Shown here in pieces: positions 17,815 to 27,067 of a stretch of DNA of 58,860 bases. A program made the translations under genes and the position numbers. Each line of letters starts with the position of its first letter. Positions within the stretch are counted from its first letter, which is position 1. The notes below the pieces were generated by a model. The model had not been told where the DNA came from and searched no databases. It saw only the letters and a list, made by a program, of their open reading frames with translations. Source of the stretch: Planctomycetota bacterium (GTDB lineage: Bacteria > Planctomycetota > UBA1135 > GCA-002686595). Location: the NCBI GenBank assembly GCA_021413885.1, contig JAIOPM010000020.1, forward strand, positions 1-58,860, in the 5' to 3' direction.

Positions 17815-18528
17815 ATGCAGGACACGATCAGGGCTCTTCGAGCACTCCAGGAACTCGACACCGACATCTATCGGCTCAAGGCCGAGCTCAAGCGCCTGCC
17901 CGAGGAACGTGCGAACCGGCGTAAAGAGATCGATCAGATGCTGGCGCGGTCCGAGACCCTGCAGAAGTCGGCCCGGGAACTGCGCGCCAAGGTCAAGGAG
18001 ATCGAGGACACGACCAGCAAGGAGCGCCAGCGCATCCGCAAGCTGGAGACCGAGGCCGCCAATTCGCGCGGCGACGGCGCGATGCTCGCGGCGTACCAGC
18101 ACGAGATCAAGACGCTGAAGCGCAGCATCTCCGCGGCCGAGGAGTCGGGCCTCGAGCTCGTCACTCAAGCGGGCACGGTCGACGCCGACCTGACGAAGCA
18201 ACGCTCGACGATCGAGGAAGCCGAGAAGGTCTTCGCCGAGTTTTCCGGCAACGTCGAGCGCGAGACCGCGGTCGCGCGACAAGAACTCGACCGCCTGCTC
18301 GCGGAGCGCAAGCGCCGCATGAGCACCGACGTCGCGCCGGAATCGCTCGGACTTTACGAACGTCTGCTGCTCGCTCGCGCGGGCGTCGCGCTCGCGGAAC
18401 TCGACGGTCGCATCTGTCAGGTTTGCTTCATGGAGGTTCCGACGAACCTCTACGTGCGAGTCACGCGCGGGATGGCGTTGAACCAATGCCCGTCGTGCGA
18501 TCGCATCCTCTACCAGAGGAACGTGTGA
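17815..18528 (+). CDS. Coiled-coil protein with C4 zinc ribbon
   Basis: The 237-residue protein belongs to the widespread DUF164/zf-RING_7-type family. Residues 1-170 form a long antiparallel coiled coil (LRALQELDTDIYRLKAELKR onward). The C-terminal zinc ribbon uses C201, C204, C225 and C228, within CQVC and CPSC. Members of this family have been linked to nucleic acid binding, flagellar gene control in some epsilonproteobacteria, and ribosome-associated roles, but no single function is established. The ATG follows a candidate -10 motif. The stop overlaps the amidohydrolase start by four bases, which couples the two genes. Confidence 0.88.
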   Translation: MQDTIRALRALQELDTDIYRLKAELKRLPEERANRRKEIDQMLARSETLQKSARELRAKVKEIEDTTSKERQRIRKLETEAANSRGDGAMLAAYQHEIKTLKRSISAAEESGLELVTQAGTVDADLTKQRSTIEEAEKVFAEFSGNVERETAVARQELDRLLAERKRRMSTDVAPESLGLYERLLLARAGVALAELDGRICQVCFMEVPTNLYVRVTRGMALNQCPSCDRILYQRNV

Positions 18529-19853
18529 GAGCGGTCGCGCTCGGCGTGCTCGCGCTCGGCGCGTGTCGCGCCGCCGCGCCGGTCGTCGCGCCTCGCGTCG
18601 CCGCAGCTCGCGCCGAGCCTGCGCTCGCCGTCGCGAAGGTCGAAGCTCCGACGCTCGTGATCCACGCCGCTCACGCGGTCGACGTCGTCGCCGGCAAGCT
18701 CGACGACGACGTCTACGTCAGCGTGCGCGAAGGCAAGATCGTCGCGCTCGCCGTGCATCCCGCGCGCGCGCCCGAAGGCCAACAGGTCGAACTCGGCGAC
18801 GCGACGTTGGTGCCCGGCTTCTTCGATTGCCACGTCCACCTGACGGGCACGCTCGAAGGCGACTACGTGAACCGTTCGGTGCACGAGACCGCGATCGATT
18901 CGGCGTTGCGCGGCGTGCGCTTCGCGAAGCTCACGCTCGCCGCCGGCTTCACCACGGTCCGCAATGTCGGCTCCGAGGCTTTCTCGGACGTCGCGTTGTC
19001 GAAGGCGATCGAGCGCGGCGACGTGCTCGGCCCCGAGATCATCCCTTGCGGCCACTCGATCGGCATTACCGGCGGCCACGCGGACGAGACCGGTTTCCGT
19101 CCCGGCATCCTCGAGTCCGGCCCCGAGGCCGGCATCGCGGACGGACCGGACGCGTGCCGTCTCGCGGTGCGCCTACAGCTCAAGTACGGCGCGAAGGCGA
19201 TCAAGTGTGTCGCGACCGCCGGCGTGTTGTCGTTCGAGGATTCGGTCGGCGCGCAGCAGCTCTCCGACGAAGAGCTCGTCGCGATCGTCGACGAAGCCCA
19301 CCGTCACGGCGTCGCGGTCGCGGCTCACGCGCACGGCGCGCAAGGCATCCTCGCGGCGGTGAAGGCCGGCGTCGATTCGATCGAACACGGCAGCATGCTC
19401 ACGCCCGAATCGATCGCGCTGATGAAGTCGAAGGGGACGTTTCTCGTGCCGACCGCGTACTTGCGCCGGCGCGTCGACTACGACCACCTCGCTCCGCAGC
19501 AACGCGCGAAGGCCGAAGCGATCTTCCCGCTCGCCGAGCAGAGCCTGCGCGACGCGATCGCAGCTCGAGTGCGCATCGCGTACGGCACCGACGCGGCCGT
19601 GTATCCGCACGGCGAGAACGCGCGCGAGTTCGCAGTGCTCGTCGAGGCGGGGATGACGCCGCTCGCTGCGTTGCGCGCGGCGACCGTCGACGCGGCCGAG
19701 CTCTGTCGCAAGACCGATCGCGGTTCGATCACGGTCGGCCTGCGCGCCGACCTCGTCGCCGTCCCCGGCGATCCGTTGAAGGACGTGCACGTCCTCGAGC
19801 ACGCGACCTGGGTGATGAAGGCCGGCGAAGTCGCGGTCGACGCGCGGCACTGA
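18525..19853 (+). CDS. Secreted amidohydrolase (imidazolonepropionase / Xaa-Pro dipeptidase-like)
   Basis: The 442-residue protein has a TIM-barrel metal-dependent hydrolase fold. The N-terminus VRAVALGVLALGAC with Cys14 looks like a short lipoprotein signal. Metal and catalytic motifs are HVH (H103, H105) in FFDCHVHLTG, KCVATAGVLSF for the bridging lysine region, AHAHG, SIEHG and YGTDAAVYPHG. The last 60 residues return to the beta-sandwich domain typical of the family (GSITVGLRADLVAVPGDPL). The closest general type is the set of amidohydrolases that cleave Xaa-Pro or Xaa-Arg/Lys dipeptides, but the substrate cannot be read from sequence. It overlaps the zinc-ribbon gene upstream. A GC hairpin (19865-19879) follows the stop. 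Confidence 0.87.
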   Translation: MRAVALGVLALGACRAAAPVVAPRVAAARAEPALAVAKVEAPTLVIHAAHAVDVVAGKLDDDVYVSVREGKIVALAVHPARAPEGQQVELGDATLVPGFFDCHVHLTGTLEGDYVNRSVHETAIDSALRGVRFAKLTLAAGFTTVRNVGSEAFSDVALSKAIERGDVLGPEIIPCGHSIGITGGHADETGFRPGILESGPEAGIADGPDACRLAVRLQLKYGAKAIKCVATAGVLSFEDSVGAQQLSDEELVAIVDEAHRHGVAVAAHAHGAQGILAAVKAGVDSIEHGSMLTPESIALMKSKGTFLVPTAYLRRRVDYDHLAPQQRAKAEAIFPLAEQSLRDAIAARVRIAYGTDAAVYPHGENAREFAVLVEAGMTPLAALRAATVDAAELCRKTDRGSITVGLRADLVAVPGDPLKDVHVLEHATWVMKAGEVAVDARH

Positions 19854-20002
19854 GTCGACTTCGCGAGCGCGACGCGCTCCGCCTTCCGTTCGTTCCTCGT
19901 CGCGCGGAAGCGTGACTGTCGGCACCCCGCCCGACTAAAGGCGCGCGCATCGAGAGCCGTCTGCGGTCGGCAGGCCGCTCTTCTTCTTCGCGAGGTTCGA
20001 TC

Positions 20003-21634
20003 GTGATTCGACAACGTGTCTTGCTTGCATGCGCGCTCTTGGCAACCGTCGCGCGCGCTCAAAGTCCGCTCTACACCTTCAACGGCGCCGGCAGCGCCGT
20101 TGCCGCGGCGGGCGACGTCGACTTGGACGGCGTTCCCGACCTGTTGGTCGCGGCCGCCGGGATCAACGGGTACGTCGGCCACGTCGAGCTCCACTCGGGT
20201 TCGACCGGCTCGTTGCTGCTCACGCTGAGCGGCCTGTCCGCCGACGACGGCTTCGGCCGCGCGCTCGCGAGCGAGCGCGACCTCGACGGCGACGGACGCC
20301 CCGACATCGTCGTCGGTGCTCCCGGCCCGCAGAGCCTTCCCTCGGTCCAGGCCTTTTCGAGCGGCACCGGGCTCGTACTCTGGACGCAGTCGGGCTCCTT
20401 CGGCTCGAGCTTCGGAAATGCGGTCGCGCTCGGCGGCGATCTCGACGGCGACGGCGTCGGCGACGTCCTGATCGGCGTGCCCGACGGCGGCCTCTTGACC
20501 GAGGGCGAAGTCCTTGCCGTGTCCGGCGCTTCGGGCGCAACGTTGCGCAGTCACCAGGGCGTCGGCGGACCGTTGGGAGACTTCGGCTTCGCGGTGGTCT
20601 TCCTCGGCGACGTCGACGGCGATTCGATCGCGGACTACGCGGTCGGCGACACGCGCCTGCAGTTGGCGGTGGCGGGCCCCGGCGAAGTCGTGCTGTTCTC
20701 CGGCGCGACCGGCGGCGTGTTGCGCACGCTCACCGGCGCGAAGGCCGTCGATTGCTTCGGCGCTTCGCTCGCGAATGCCGGCGACGTCGACGGCGACGGT
20801 TTGGACGAACTCGTGATCGGCGCCTGCGGCGAGTTCCACTCCACGTTCACGACCGGCAGCGTGCTGCTCTTCTCCGCGGCGACCGGAGCGCTCCTTCACA
20901 AGACCCAAGCGATGCCGGCGCAGGTGATGTTCGGCGCGAGCGTCGCGGGCGTCGGCGACTACGACGGCGACGGCGTGCGCGACTACGCCGGACACAACGT
21001 GTGGCAGGGCGTGGGCGGTGTGCTGAAGAGCTTCGGCCGGGCGCGCGTGCTCTCCGGCGCGACCGGACTCGACATCGGCTTGACCGGACTCGGCTACCAA
21101 GGTCCGATCGCATCGGTTGGCGACGTCGACGGCGATTCGATTCCGGACCTTCTGGTCGGCGGCGCGCCCGCGGGCGCGGGACAGACGAGCTCAGCGCTGT
21201 TCCTCGGCCGGGATCATGCCCCGGTCGTGTACTGCACCGCGAAGACCAGCTCGAAGGGCTGCGTTCCGATCTCGACCGCGACGCACGGCGTTGGCGCGAG
21301 CATCGGACAGGGCATCACCGTCTCGGCGACCGCGGTGCCGAAGAAGAAGAACGCGATCCTCTTCTGGAGCGTCAGCTCCGGGCAGCAGCCGTTCGCCGGC
21401 GGCTGGATGTGCGTCGGTGCGCCGAAGTTTGCGGCGAAGGTGCTGCATACCGGCGGTTCGGCGGGGGATTGCAGCGGCTCGCTCGCCTACACCTTCACTT
21501 CGGCGCAGGCGGTCGCGCACTCGCTCCAGCCGGGTGCGACGGTCCACACGCAGTTCTGGATCCGCGACCAGGGCTTCGCGGCGCCGCAGAACTTGGCGTT
21601 GAGCGCGGGTGTGCAATTCGACTATTGGCCCTGA
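20003..21634 (+). CDS. Secreted FG-GAP (integrin-alpha-like) repeat protein
   Basis: The 543-residue exported protein has a signal peptide ending ARA/QS (about 1-20). Seven or so FG-GAP repeats follow (30-405) with calcium-binding motifs such as DVDLDGVPD, DLDGDGRPD, DLDGDGVGD, DVDGDSIAD, DVDGDGLDE and DYDGDGVRD, which should form a beta-propeller. The last 130 residues are a separate beta-rich module starting YCTAKTSSKGC and containing three further cysteines. I recall this type of ending from many exported proteins of some planctomycete lineages. GAGG at 19992-19995 supports the GTG start. It is convergent with the cytochrome operon, with only 24 bases between. The role is unknown; adhesion or a surface structure is plausible. 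Confidence 0.87.
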   Translation: MIRQRVLLACALLATVARAQSPLYTFNGAGSAVAAAGDVDLDGVPDLLVAAAGINGYVGHVELHSGSTGSLLLTLSGLSADDGFGRALASERDLDGDGRPDIVVGAPGPQSLPSVQAFSSGTGLVLWTQSGSFGSSFGNAVALGGDLDGDGVGDVLIGVPDGGLLTEGEVLAVSGASGATLRSHQGVGGPLGDFGFAVVFLGDVDGDSIADYAVGDTRLQLAVAGPGEVVLFSGATGGVLRTLTGAKAVDCFGASLANAGDVDGDGLDELVIGACGEFHSTFTTGSVLLFSAATGALLHKTQAMPAQVMFGASVAGVGDYDGDGVRDYAGHNVWQGVGGVLKSFGRARVLSGATGLDIGLTGLGYQGPIASVGDVDGDSIPDLLVGGAPAGAGQTSSALFLGRDHAPVVYCTAKTSSKGCVPISTATHGVGASIGQGITVSATAVPKKKNAILFWSVSSGQQPFAGGWMCVGAPKFAAKVLHTGGSAGDCSGSLAYTFTSAQAVAHSLQPGATVHTQFWIRDQGFAAPQNLALSAGVQFDYWP

Positions 21635-21658
21635 CGGAAACTCGGCGGAGCCCGTCGG

Positions 21659-24556
21659 TCAGCGGTTCGCGTGCTCGGTCGCGACTTCCTCGGATTCGCC
21701 GGGGCCGTGGCAGATCTCGCAGCTCTCCGCTCCCGACGGGCTCGTGTTCGCATCGATGTGCGCGACCGCCGCGTTCGAATCGTGGCAGGTCGCGCACGCC
21801 GCGCGCCACGCGCGGACCGGCGCGACTTGTTGCGTGGGATGATCGCGGTTCGTCGGTTCGAACCACGCAGTGTTCTGCGAGCCGTGGCACTTCGTGCACT
21901 GCGCGGTGCGATCGGGCAACGCGGGGTAGAGGAACTGCGCGTAGCTCTTCGTCTCGAAGTCGTTCGGGTACGGCGCCGTGCCTTCGCCCACGACGGTGAA
22001 CGTGTTCGCGTGGACGAGCTCCGAGCCGCGGTGGATCTCGTGCAACAGCGTGCGGAAGTTCACGGTCCGGCCGGTCGTCGCGGGCGCGTTCGCCGACACC
22101 CAGTTCGGACGATCCTCGGCGCCCGCCGAGCCGTGGCACGTCAAACACGCTTCGAAGCCGTGCCATTTTCCGCCGTGGTAGACGAGGTCCTTGTGGCACG
22201 CGAGGCAGCTCGCGCCGGAATCGATCAGCGAGTAGGGCTCGAGCGCGCCGGCCGAACCGATGCGGAAGTCGAGCGAACTCGCCGGCGGCGCGAACGTGTA
22301 GAAGTTGTCCTCGCCGGCGATGCCGAGGTCGAGATCGCAACGCGCGGAGAGCACGACTCGATACGTCCCGTCGACCAGATCCTTGCCGCGCCATTCGCCC
22401 CACGACTCGTCGAGCGCCGGTGAATCGTTCTCCGCGACCGGGTACGCGTCGGGCACGACGAAGTCGGTGGTGTAGTCGACGACCACCGTGTTGCCGGCGC
22501 CGAACTCGACGAGCTCGGTGATCGTTCCTTGCGCGGCGTCGAGTGCGTAGTGCACGCCCGCGTTCTTGGTGACGAGCGTGACGCGCTTCGCCGTCGCTCC
22601 GGCACCGTGTAGGACGCTCGTCGACGCGCGGTACGCGCTCGAAGCCGGCGATCCGAACCACAGTCGGTTGCCGTCGACCGCTTGCACGCGGAAGTACTCC
22701 TCGCGCAACGCGACGCCGTCGTCGAGCACGACGAAATCGTCGCGCGCGAAGCCGGTCGCATCGACGAGATCGACGAAGTTCTGCGGCGCGCGCGCGTCGG
22801 CGCTCAACGCGCCGACGACGCCGGTCGCGGTGCGCACGCGCACGACCGTCGCGCCTCCCGAAACGTCCCAGTGCGGCGTCTTCTCGGTCGCGAAGACGTC
22901 GCCGTTCGACGCGGTCGAGCGACCGACGAACTCGAGCTGCACGCGCTCGGGCGCGGCGATCGTGAACGGCGACGAGCCGCTCAACGCCGCGGGCGGGAGC
23001 GAGCTCTCCAACAACAGATTGGAATTCCACGACGGCCCGGAGAGCGCGACGTCGATTCCGTCGAGGCGATTGAGCGGGAAACTCGCCCCCGCGTCGTCGC
23101 GCAGCTCGAACGCGAGCTCGACCTTCTCGCCCGCTTCGATCACGCCGTCGCCGTCAGAACCCGCGCCTTCCGCCACCGACTGCAAGTCGACGTGCAAACC
23201 GGGAAACGTCGAGAAGTCGAGGAACGTCGTGCCGGTGAACGCGGGGTCGAGCAACGGATGTAGGTGTCCGTCCTTCACCGAGAGCGCGCTGAAGAACGCA
23301 CCACCGGTCGCTTCGTGGCAGAAGATGCAGCCCGCGTCGTCGGTCTGTGCCGCCATCACTTGTCCGTTGACGTCGTAGTCGCGCGTGAAGTCGACGTCGT
23401 CGTGGCACGCCGCGCACGCCTTGCGCGTCGGCTGCGCGTAGACCAACGTGCCTTGGGCGGGAGCTTCGAGCGGTCCGGTGTCGTCGGGATCGCCGTGGCA
23501 CGCGGTGCACGTCGCGAGTCCGGTGCGAAGGACATCCTCGGTCGCGCGATCTTGCGCGGAGAGGTTGGAGTAGCCGAGGTCCTTCGGCAACGGGATCACG
23601 CGGCCGGGGAAGAGCGTGTGGCCGAGGCTGGAGTAATCGCGCACTCCGTTCACTGCATCGGCGAGCAAGTACGGTTTCGACGGCGCGCCGTAGCCGAGCT
23701 TCCCGTTGCCCTGCACGAACACGCCGTTGACCGACGGCAAGTGCCGCGCGTTGTGGATGCGGTGGAACATCACGCGCGAATCGATCGTGACGTCCGGCGT
23801 TCCGGCGGCGAGCGACGGATCATTCGCATCCTCGGCGCCCGAGGTGTGACAGAGCACGCACATCGCGATCGTCCGGCGCGTGCCTTGGTGCGCTTCGAGC
23901 GCGGTGTGGCACGCGTCGCAGTTCGCTTGCTGCGTGACCTCGCGGTGGAGGAGCTGCGGCGCGCCGCCGAAGCGGAAGTCCGCGGTCGCTTCGCCGACGT
24001 CGTGATGCACGACGCCGTCGACGGTGTAGTTCCAGACGAACGAGAGGCCGAGCGTGTAGGTGCCTGCGAGCAACGCTTGGCCCGCGAGCTCGCCCGCCTC
24101 GGCGCCGAAGCTCGCGGTGTCGTTGTAGGGCGCGAGGTAGGTGCTCGGCAGCTGGGTCGTGAACGCATAGCCGAACGAACCGTCCACGTGGGCGTTCGCG
24201 CGCGCGACGACGTCGGTCTGCTCACCGAGCACGCGTTGGTAGTTGAAGCTCGGGCCGCTGACCAACGCGCTCGACGCGACCATCTCCGCGAGGCCCCACG
24301 GCGAACCGTTGGTCTTCGCGAGCGTGAACGCGACGCGCACTTCGTCACCGCTCCGGAACGAACCGTCGGCGCCGCTCGCGCCTTCGACGGAAACGATCGC
24401 GACGCGCACGCCCGGCGGCGCGTCGCCACGGGCGAGCACGGTGCTCGCCGGGGTCGGCGGAAGCGGCGGCTCCGGTGTGCTCAAACCTCCCGAGCCGCAC
24501 GCGGCGAGGCTCGCGAGCAGCACGAGCGTCGCGAAGCAATCAGTGGTGACACGCAT
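21659..24556 (-). CDS. Decaheme c-type cytochrome, OmcA/MtrC family lipoprotein
   Basis: A 965-residue lipoprotein (lipobox LAAC, Cys20) with exactly ten CXXCH haem motifs. Five lie at about 211-413 (CDACH, CVLCH, CTACH, CAACH, CIFCH) and five at about 783-950 (CLACH, CLTCH, CTKCH, CATCH, CEICH), separated by about 370 haem-free residues. This beta domain - pentaheme - beta domain - pentaheme order is that of OmcA and MtrC, surface cytochromes that pass electrons to minerals or other extracellular acceptors. The ATG at 24556 was chosen over an earlier frame opening because AAGGGAG precedes it and the signal peptide starts there. The start overlaps the end of the 13-heme cytochrome gene by 17 bases. 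It is longer than MtrC because of large beta domains. Confidence 0.92.
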   Translation of the reverse strand: MRVTTDCFATLVLLASLAACGSGGLSTPEPPLPPTPASTVLARGDAPPGVRVAIVSVEGASGADGSFRSGDEVRVAFTLAKTNGSPWGLAEMVASSALVSGPSFNYQRVLGEQTDVVARANAHVDGSFGYAFTTQLPSTYLAPYNDTASFGAEAGELAGQALLAGTYTLGLSFVWNYTVDGVVHHDVGEATADFRFGGAPQLLHREVTQQANCDACHTALEAHQGTRRTIAMCVLCHTSGAEDANDPSLAAGTPDVTIDSRVMFHRIHNARHLPSVNGVFVQGNGKLGYGAPSKPYLLADAVNGVRDYSSLGHTLFPGRVIPLPKDLGYSNLSAQDRATEDVLRTGLATCTACHGDPDDTGPLEAPAQGTLVYAQPTRKACAACHDDVDFTRDYDVNGQVMAAQTDDAGCIFCHEATGGAFFSALSVKDGHLHPLLDPAFTGTTFLDFSTFPGLHVDLQSVAEGAGSDGDGVIEAGEKVELAFELRDDAGASFPLNRLDGIDVALSGPSWNSNLLLESSLPPAALSGSSPFTIAAPERVQLEFVGRSTASNGDVFATEKTPHWDVSGGATVVRVRTATGVVGALSADARAPQNFVDLVDATGFARDDFVVLDDGVALREEYFRVQAVDGNRLWFGSPASSAYRASTSVLHGAGATAKRVTLVTKNAGVHYALDAAQGTITELVEFGAGNTVVVDYTTDFVVPDAYPVAENDSPALDESWGEWRGKDLVDGTYRVVLSARCDLDLGIAGEDNFYTFAPPASSLDFRIGSAGALEPYSLIDSGASCLACHKDLVYHGGKWHGFEACLTCHGSAGAEDRPNWVSANAPATTGRTVNFRTLLHEIHRGSELVHANTFTVVGEGTAPYPNDFETKSYAQFLYPALPDRTAQCTKCHGSQNTAWFEPTNRDHPTQQVAPVRAWRAACATCHDSNAAVAHIDANTSPSGAESCEICHGPGESEEVATEHANR

Positions 24557-25559
24557 TGCAATCGTCTCCCTTGTCCACGTGCGGCAACGGCGCGGAAACA
24601 CCGTGGCATTGGCGGCAATTCATCGCCGGCGTGTGCCACGCGGGCTTCGGGACGGCGAGCTCGTGACTCGGCGTCGTCGCATGGCACGTTGCACAACCTT
24701 CGGCCTTGAGCGGGAAGTGACACGCGATGCAGTGTTGGCTGCGCGTGCCGCCGAACAGTCCGGTGTGCGAGAGCGGCCGCGTCTCCTCGTGACATTGCGC
24801 GCACGAGTCCGGCGTGTGGCATGCCGCGCAACTCGCGCGGTCCTCGGCGGCGAACAGCCCGTGCCCGCGCAGGCGGAAGAAACCGTCGTGGTTCTTCGGC
24901 GCTTGGATGCGATGGCAATCGGCGCAGCTCGCTTGCGCGTGGCAGAGGCTGCACGAGTCGGCGGTCGCGAGTTCGTGAGCGAGCGCGCGTCTCCCGTGTC
25001 GCTCGATCCAGTCGTGCGCATGGTTCGCCGGCGCGACGTCGGCGCGCAACTCGCGGTGGCACGTCGAGCAAGCGTTGGCGAGCGAGCGCTCGGCGTGGCA
25101 CGCGGTGCAGCGCGCCATGTCGACCGCGATCGACGCGTCGACGACGCGGTTGTCGTCGATACCGTCGTGGCAACTCGCGCACGCGACGTCGGCCTTGACG
25201 TGTTGCTTGTGCGAGAAGATCGGTTCGGCGCCGATGCGACTCGCGTGCGCCGCGCGGAACTGCTGCGCGTCGAAAAGCGTCGCGACTTGGCTTTCGGGCG
25301 CTTTCTCGGCGTCGAGTTCGTCGTGGCACGCCTGGCACGTATCGGGCGAGGGCATGCCCGGATCGTCGGCGACCGCGGCGCTCTCGTGACAGATGATGCA
25401 GTCGAGTTTCTCCTCGCCGACGTGGCGCGCGTGGCTGAACGCGAAGCGGCGCTCCGGCCCGAGCGCACGGATCAACGCGCAGCCCGCGACGACGAGGAGG
25501 AAGAACGCGGCCGCGAGCGACCACGTCCAACGCGCGCGAGTTCCGTTCAGAAGCGCCAC
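24540..25559 (-). CDS. 13-heme c-type cytochrome (MtrA/DmsE-like position)
   Basis: A 339-residue protein with 13 CXXCH motifs, about one per 24 residues after the signal: CIICH, CQACH, CASCH, CTACH, CSTCH, CSLCH, CADCH, CAACH, CAQCH, CIACH, CATCH, CRQCH and CNACH. Extra histidines (FSHARH, FSHKQH) can serve as distal ligands. The N-terminus is a hydrophobic segment ending VAGC (Cys27), a lipobox-like signal or membrane anchor. Size and haem density resemble MtrA, which has ten haems and sits inside the MtrB barrel. Its place between a barrel gene and an OmcA/MtrC gene supports the same job. The GTG start overlaps the barrel stop. Confidence 0.9.
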   Translation of the reverse strand: MALLNGTRARWTWSLAAAFFLLVVAGCALIRALGPERRFAFSHARHVGEEKLDCIICHESAAVADDPGMPSPDTCQACHDELDAEKAPESQVATLFDAQQFRAAHASRIGAEPIFSHKQHVKADVACASCHDGIDDNRVVDASIAVDMARCTACHAERSLANACSTCHRELRADVAPANHAHDWIERHGRRALAHELATADSCSLCHAQASCADCHRIQAPKNHDGFFRLRGHGLFAAEDRASCAACHTPDSCAQCHEETRPLSHTGLFGGTRSQHCIACHFPLKAEGCATCHATTPSHELAVPKPAWHTPAMNCRQCHGVSAPLPHVDKGDDCNACHH

Positions 25560-26920
25560 GTGACCCCCAGTCTCACCTGTTCGCTGGTGCCGAGGTCATG
25601 GTCCTCGACTTCGCCGCGCAAGTCGAACGCGAGCTCCTTCGTGCGCCGCCAACGCAACGACACGTAGTAGGTGCGCACGTCGTTCTGTTCGTCGCCGAGG
25701 AACGGATCGAAGCGGTAGAGTGCGAACGCGCTGCCGACGCCGACGTCGATGCTGCTCTCGAAGCGCTTCGAGAGATCGACGCCCCACGAGTCGACGCCGG
25801 AACCGCCGCCTTGCCAACGCTCCGCCGTCAACGCGAGCGTCGTCTTCCCCGGCAGCGCCTCGCGCCACGTCGCGGTCGCGTACGCGCGCGCGAAGTCGCG
25901 GTTGAACGGGCCTTCGTCGCCTGGATCGTTCACGGCGCGCAGGCTCGCGCCGACGACCGCGTTGAACACCGCGCCGAAGTCCTTCGACAACGACACGCGC
26001 AATTCCTCGAAGGGAAAGAGCGTCAGGAGTTGCGCGAAGAACGGATCGAGCTCGAGCGCTTCCTCCTGCGTCGTCGCCAGCAACCGATAGTACGTCGCGT
26101 TCCAACTGAAGCCCGACGCCGCATCGGTGCCGTACGCGGAGACGGTGACGTCGCGATCGTGATCGTCGAGGCGCGTGACGCGCGTCTGCCAACGCAGGTT
26201 CTTGTTCACTTCCTCGTCGAGCGAGAGCCCGACGAGATCGTTGCCGCCGTCGAAGCCCGCGCGCTCGTCCTCGACGTGCATCCAGTCGGCGCGCAGGACG
26301 CTGCCGCGCCACGGGTGCAGCGATGCGAAGCCGCCGAGCAAACGATCGCCGCGCTCCGAGCCTTCGTAGAGGTGCACGGGCAAACCGCCGTACAGTCCCG
26401 CGGTCCAACGGCGCGAGCCGCGCTCCGCGAGCTCCGCGTACGCGCCGTCGAACCACGCGACGATCGGCGCGTCGTACAGGAACTGGCGACCGAAACGGAT
26501 CCGCGCGAGCGGCCCGACGCGCTGCACTTCCGCGTACGCGTCGTAGAGCGCGAGGTCGAGCCGTCCATTCTGCGCGTCGCTCAAGCTCGCGAAGAACGTC
26601 GAGTTCGCGTCTGCGCCGTCGAGATCCCACGCCGCGCGAGCCGAGAGGTGGCCGCTCCACCGATCGCGCGTCGAGTCGCCGACGTCGAGTACCAGCACCT
26701 GATACAGATCGAGATCGTCGTTGCCGCCGTGCGCGCGTCCGATCGCGTGCGTCTCGAGGCGGCCGTGGATCCAGTCGCGCTGCTCTGCCCTCGCGCTGAC
26801 GGCGGGAGTTCCATCGCTCGCGATCGCTTCGGAATTCACCGCCTCGCTCGTGCGACACGAAGCAACGCAAACGACGACCACGGCGCCCGCCCAACCAGCT
26901 CGTACGTCGGCGGAGTGCAT
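25547..26920 (-). CDS. Outer-membrane beta-barrel candidate of the cytochrome cluster (MtrB-like role)
   Basis: A 457-residue exported protein whose sequence is a long series of alternating beta strands (for example YEGSERGDRLLGGFASLHPW and RTYYVSLRWRRTKELAFDL). It ends in VTWRF, the terminal phenylalanine typical of outer-membrane barrels. The signal sequence ends VASC (Cys22), which could be a lipobox. I do not recognise the family by sequence. The inference that it is the porin sheath for the 13-heme cytochrome comes from strand pattern and operon order. It is shorter than MtrB or PioB. ATG 26920 was taken because the signal peptide starts there; the open frame reaches 24 codons further upstream. 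No Shine-Dalgarno sequence is visible. Confidence 0.75.
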   Translation of the reverse strand: MHSADVRAGWAGAVVVVCVASCRTSEAVNSEAIASDGTPAVSARAEQRDWIHGRLETHAIGRAHGGNDDLDLYQVLVLDVGDSTRDRWSGHLSARAAWDLDGADANSTFFASLSDAQNGRLDLALYDAYAEVQRVGPLARIRFGRQFLYDAPIVAWFDGAYAELAERGSRRWTAGLYGGLPVHLYEGSERGDRLLGGFASLHPWRGSVLRADWMHVEDERAGFDGGNDLVGLSLDEEVNKNLRWQTRVTRLDDHDRDVTVSAYGTDAASGFSWNATYYRLLATTQEEALELDPFFAQLLTLFPFEELRVSLSKDFGAVFNAVVGASLRAVNDPGDEGPFNRDFARAYATATWREALPGKTTLALTAERWQGGGSGVDSWGVDLSKRFESSIDVGVGSAFALYRFDPFLGDEQNDVRTYYVSLRWRRTKELAFDLRGEVEDHDLGTSEQVRLGVTWRF

Positions 26921-27067
26921 GGGGGAGTCGAGGGATCCGCGCGCCGCCGCTCCGTCTCGCCGTTCCCGCGGAGTCGAACGCAGCGGGAGCATCTTAGGTG
27001 GAAGCGTCGATCCGCGCGGCCTCGTCGCTTCGCTCCGGAATCCGGACCGGAGGCTCGAACGAGACCA

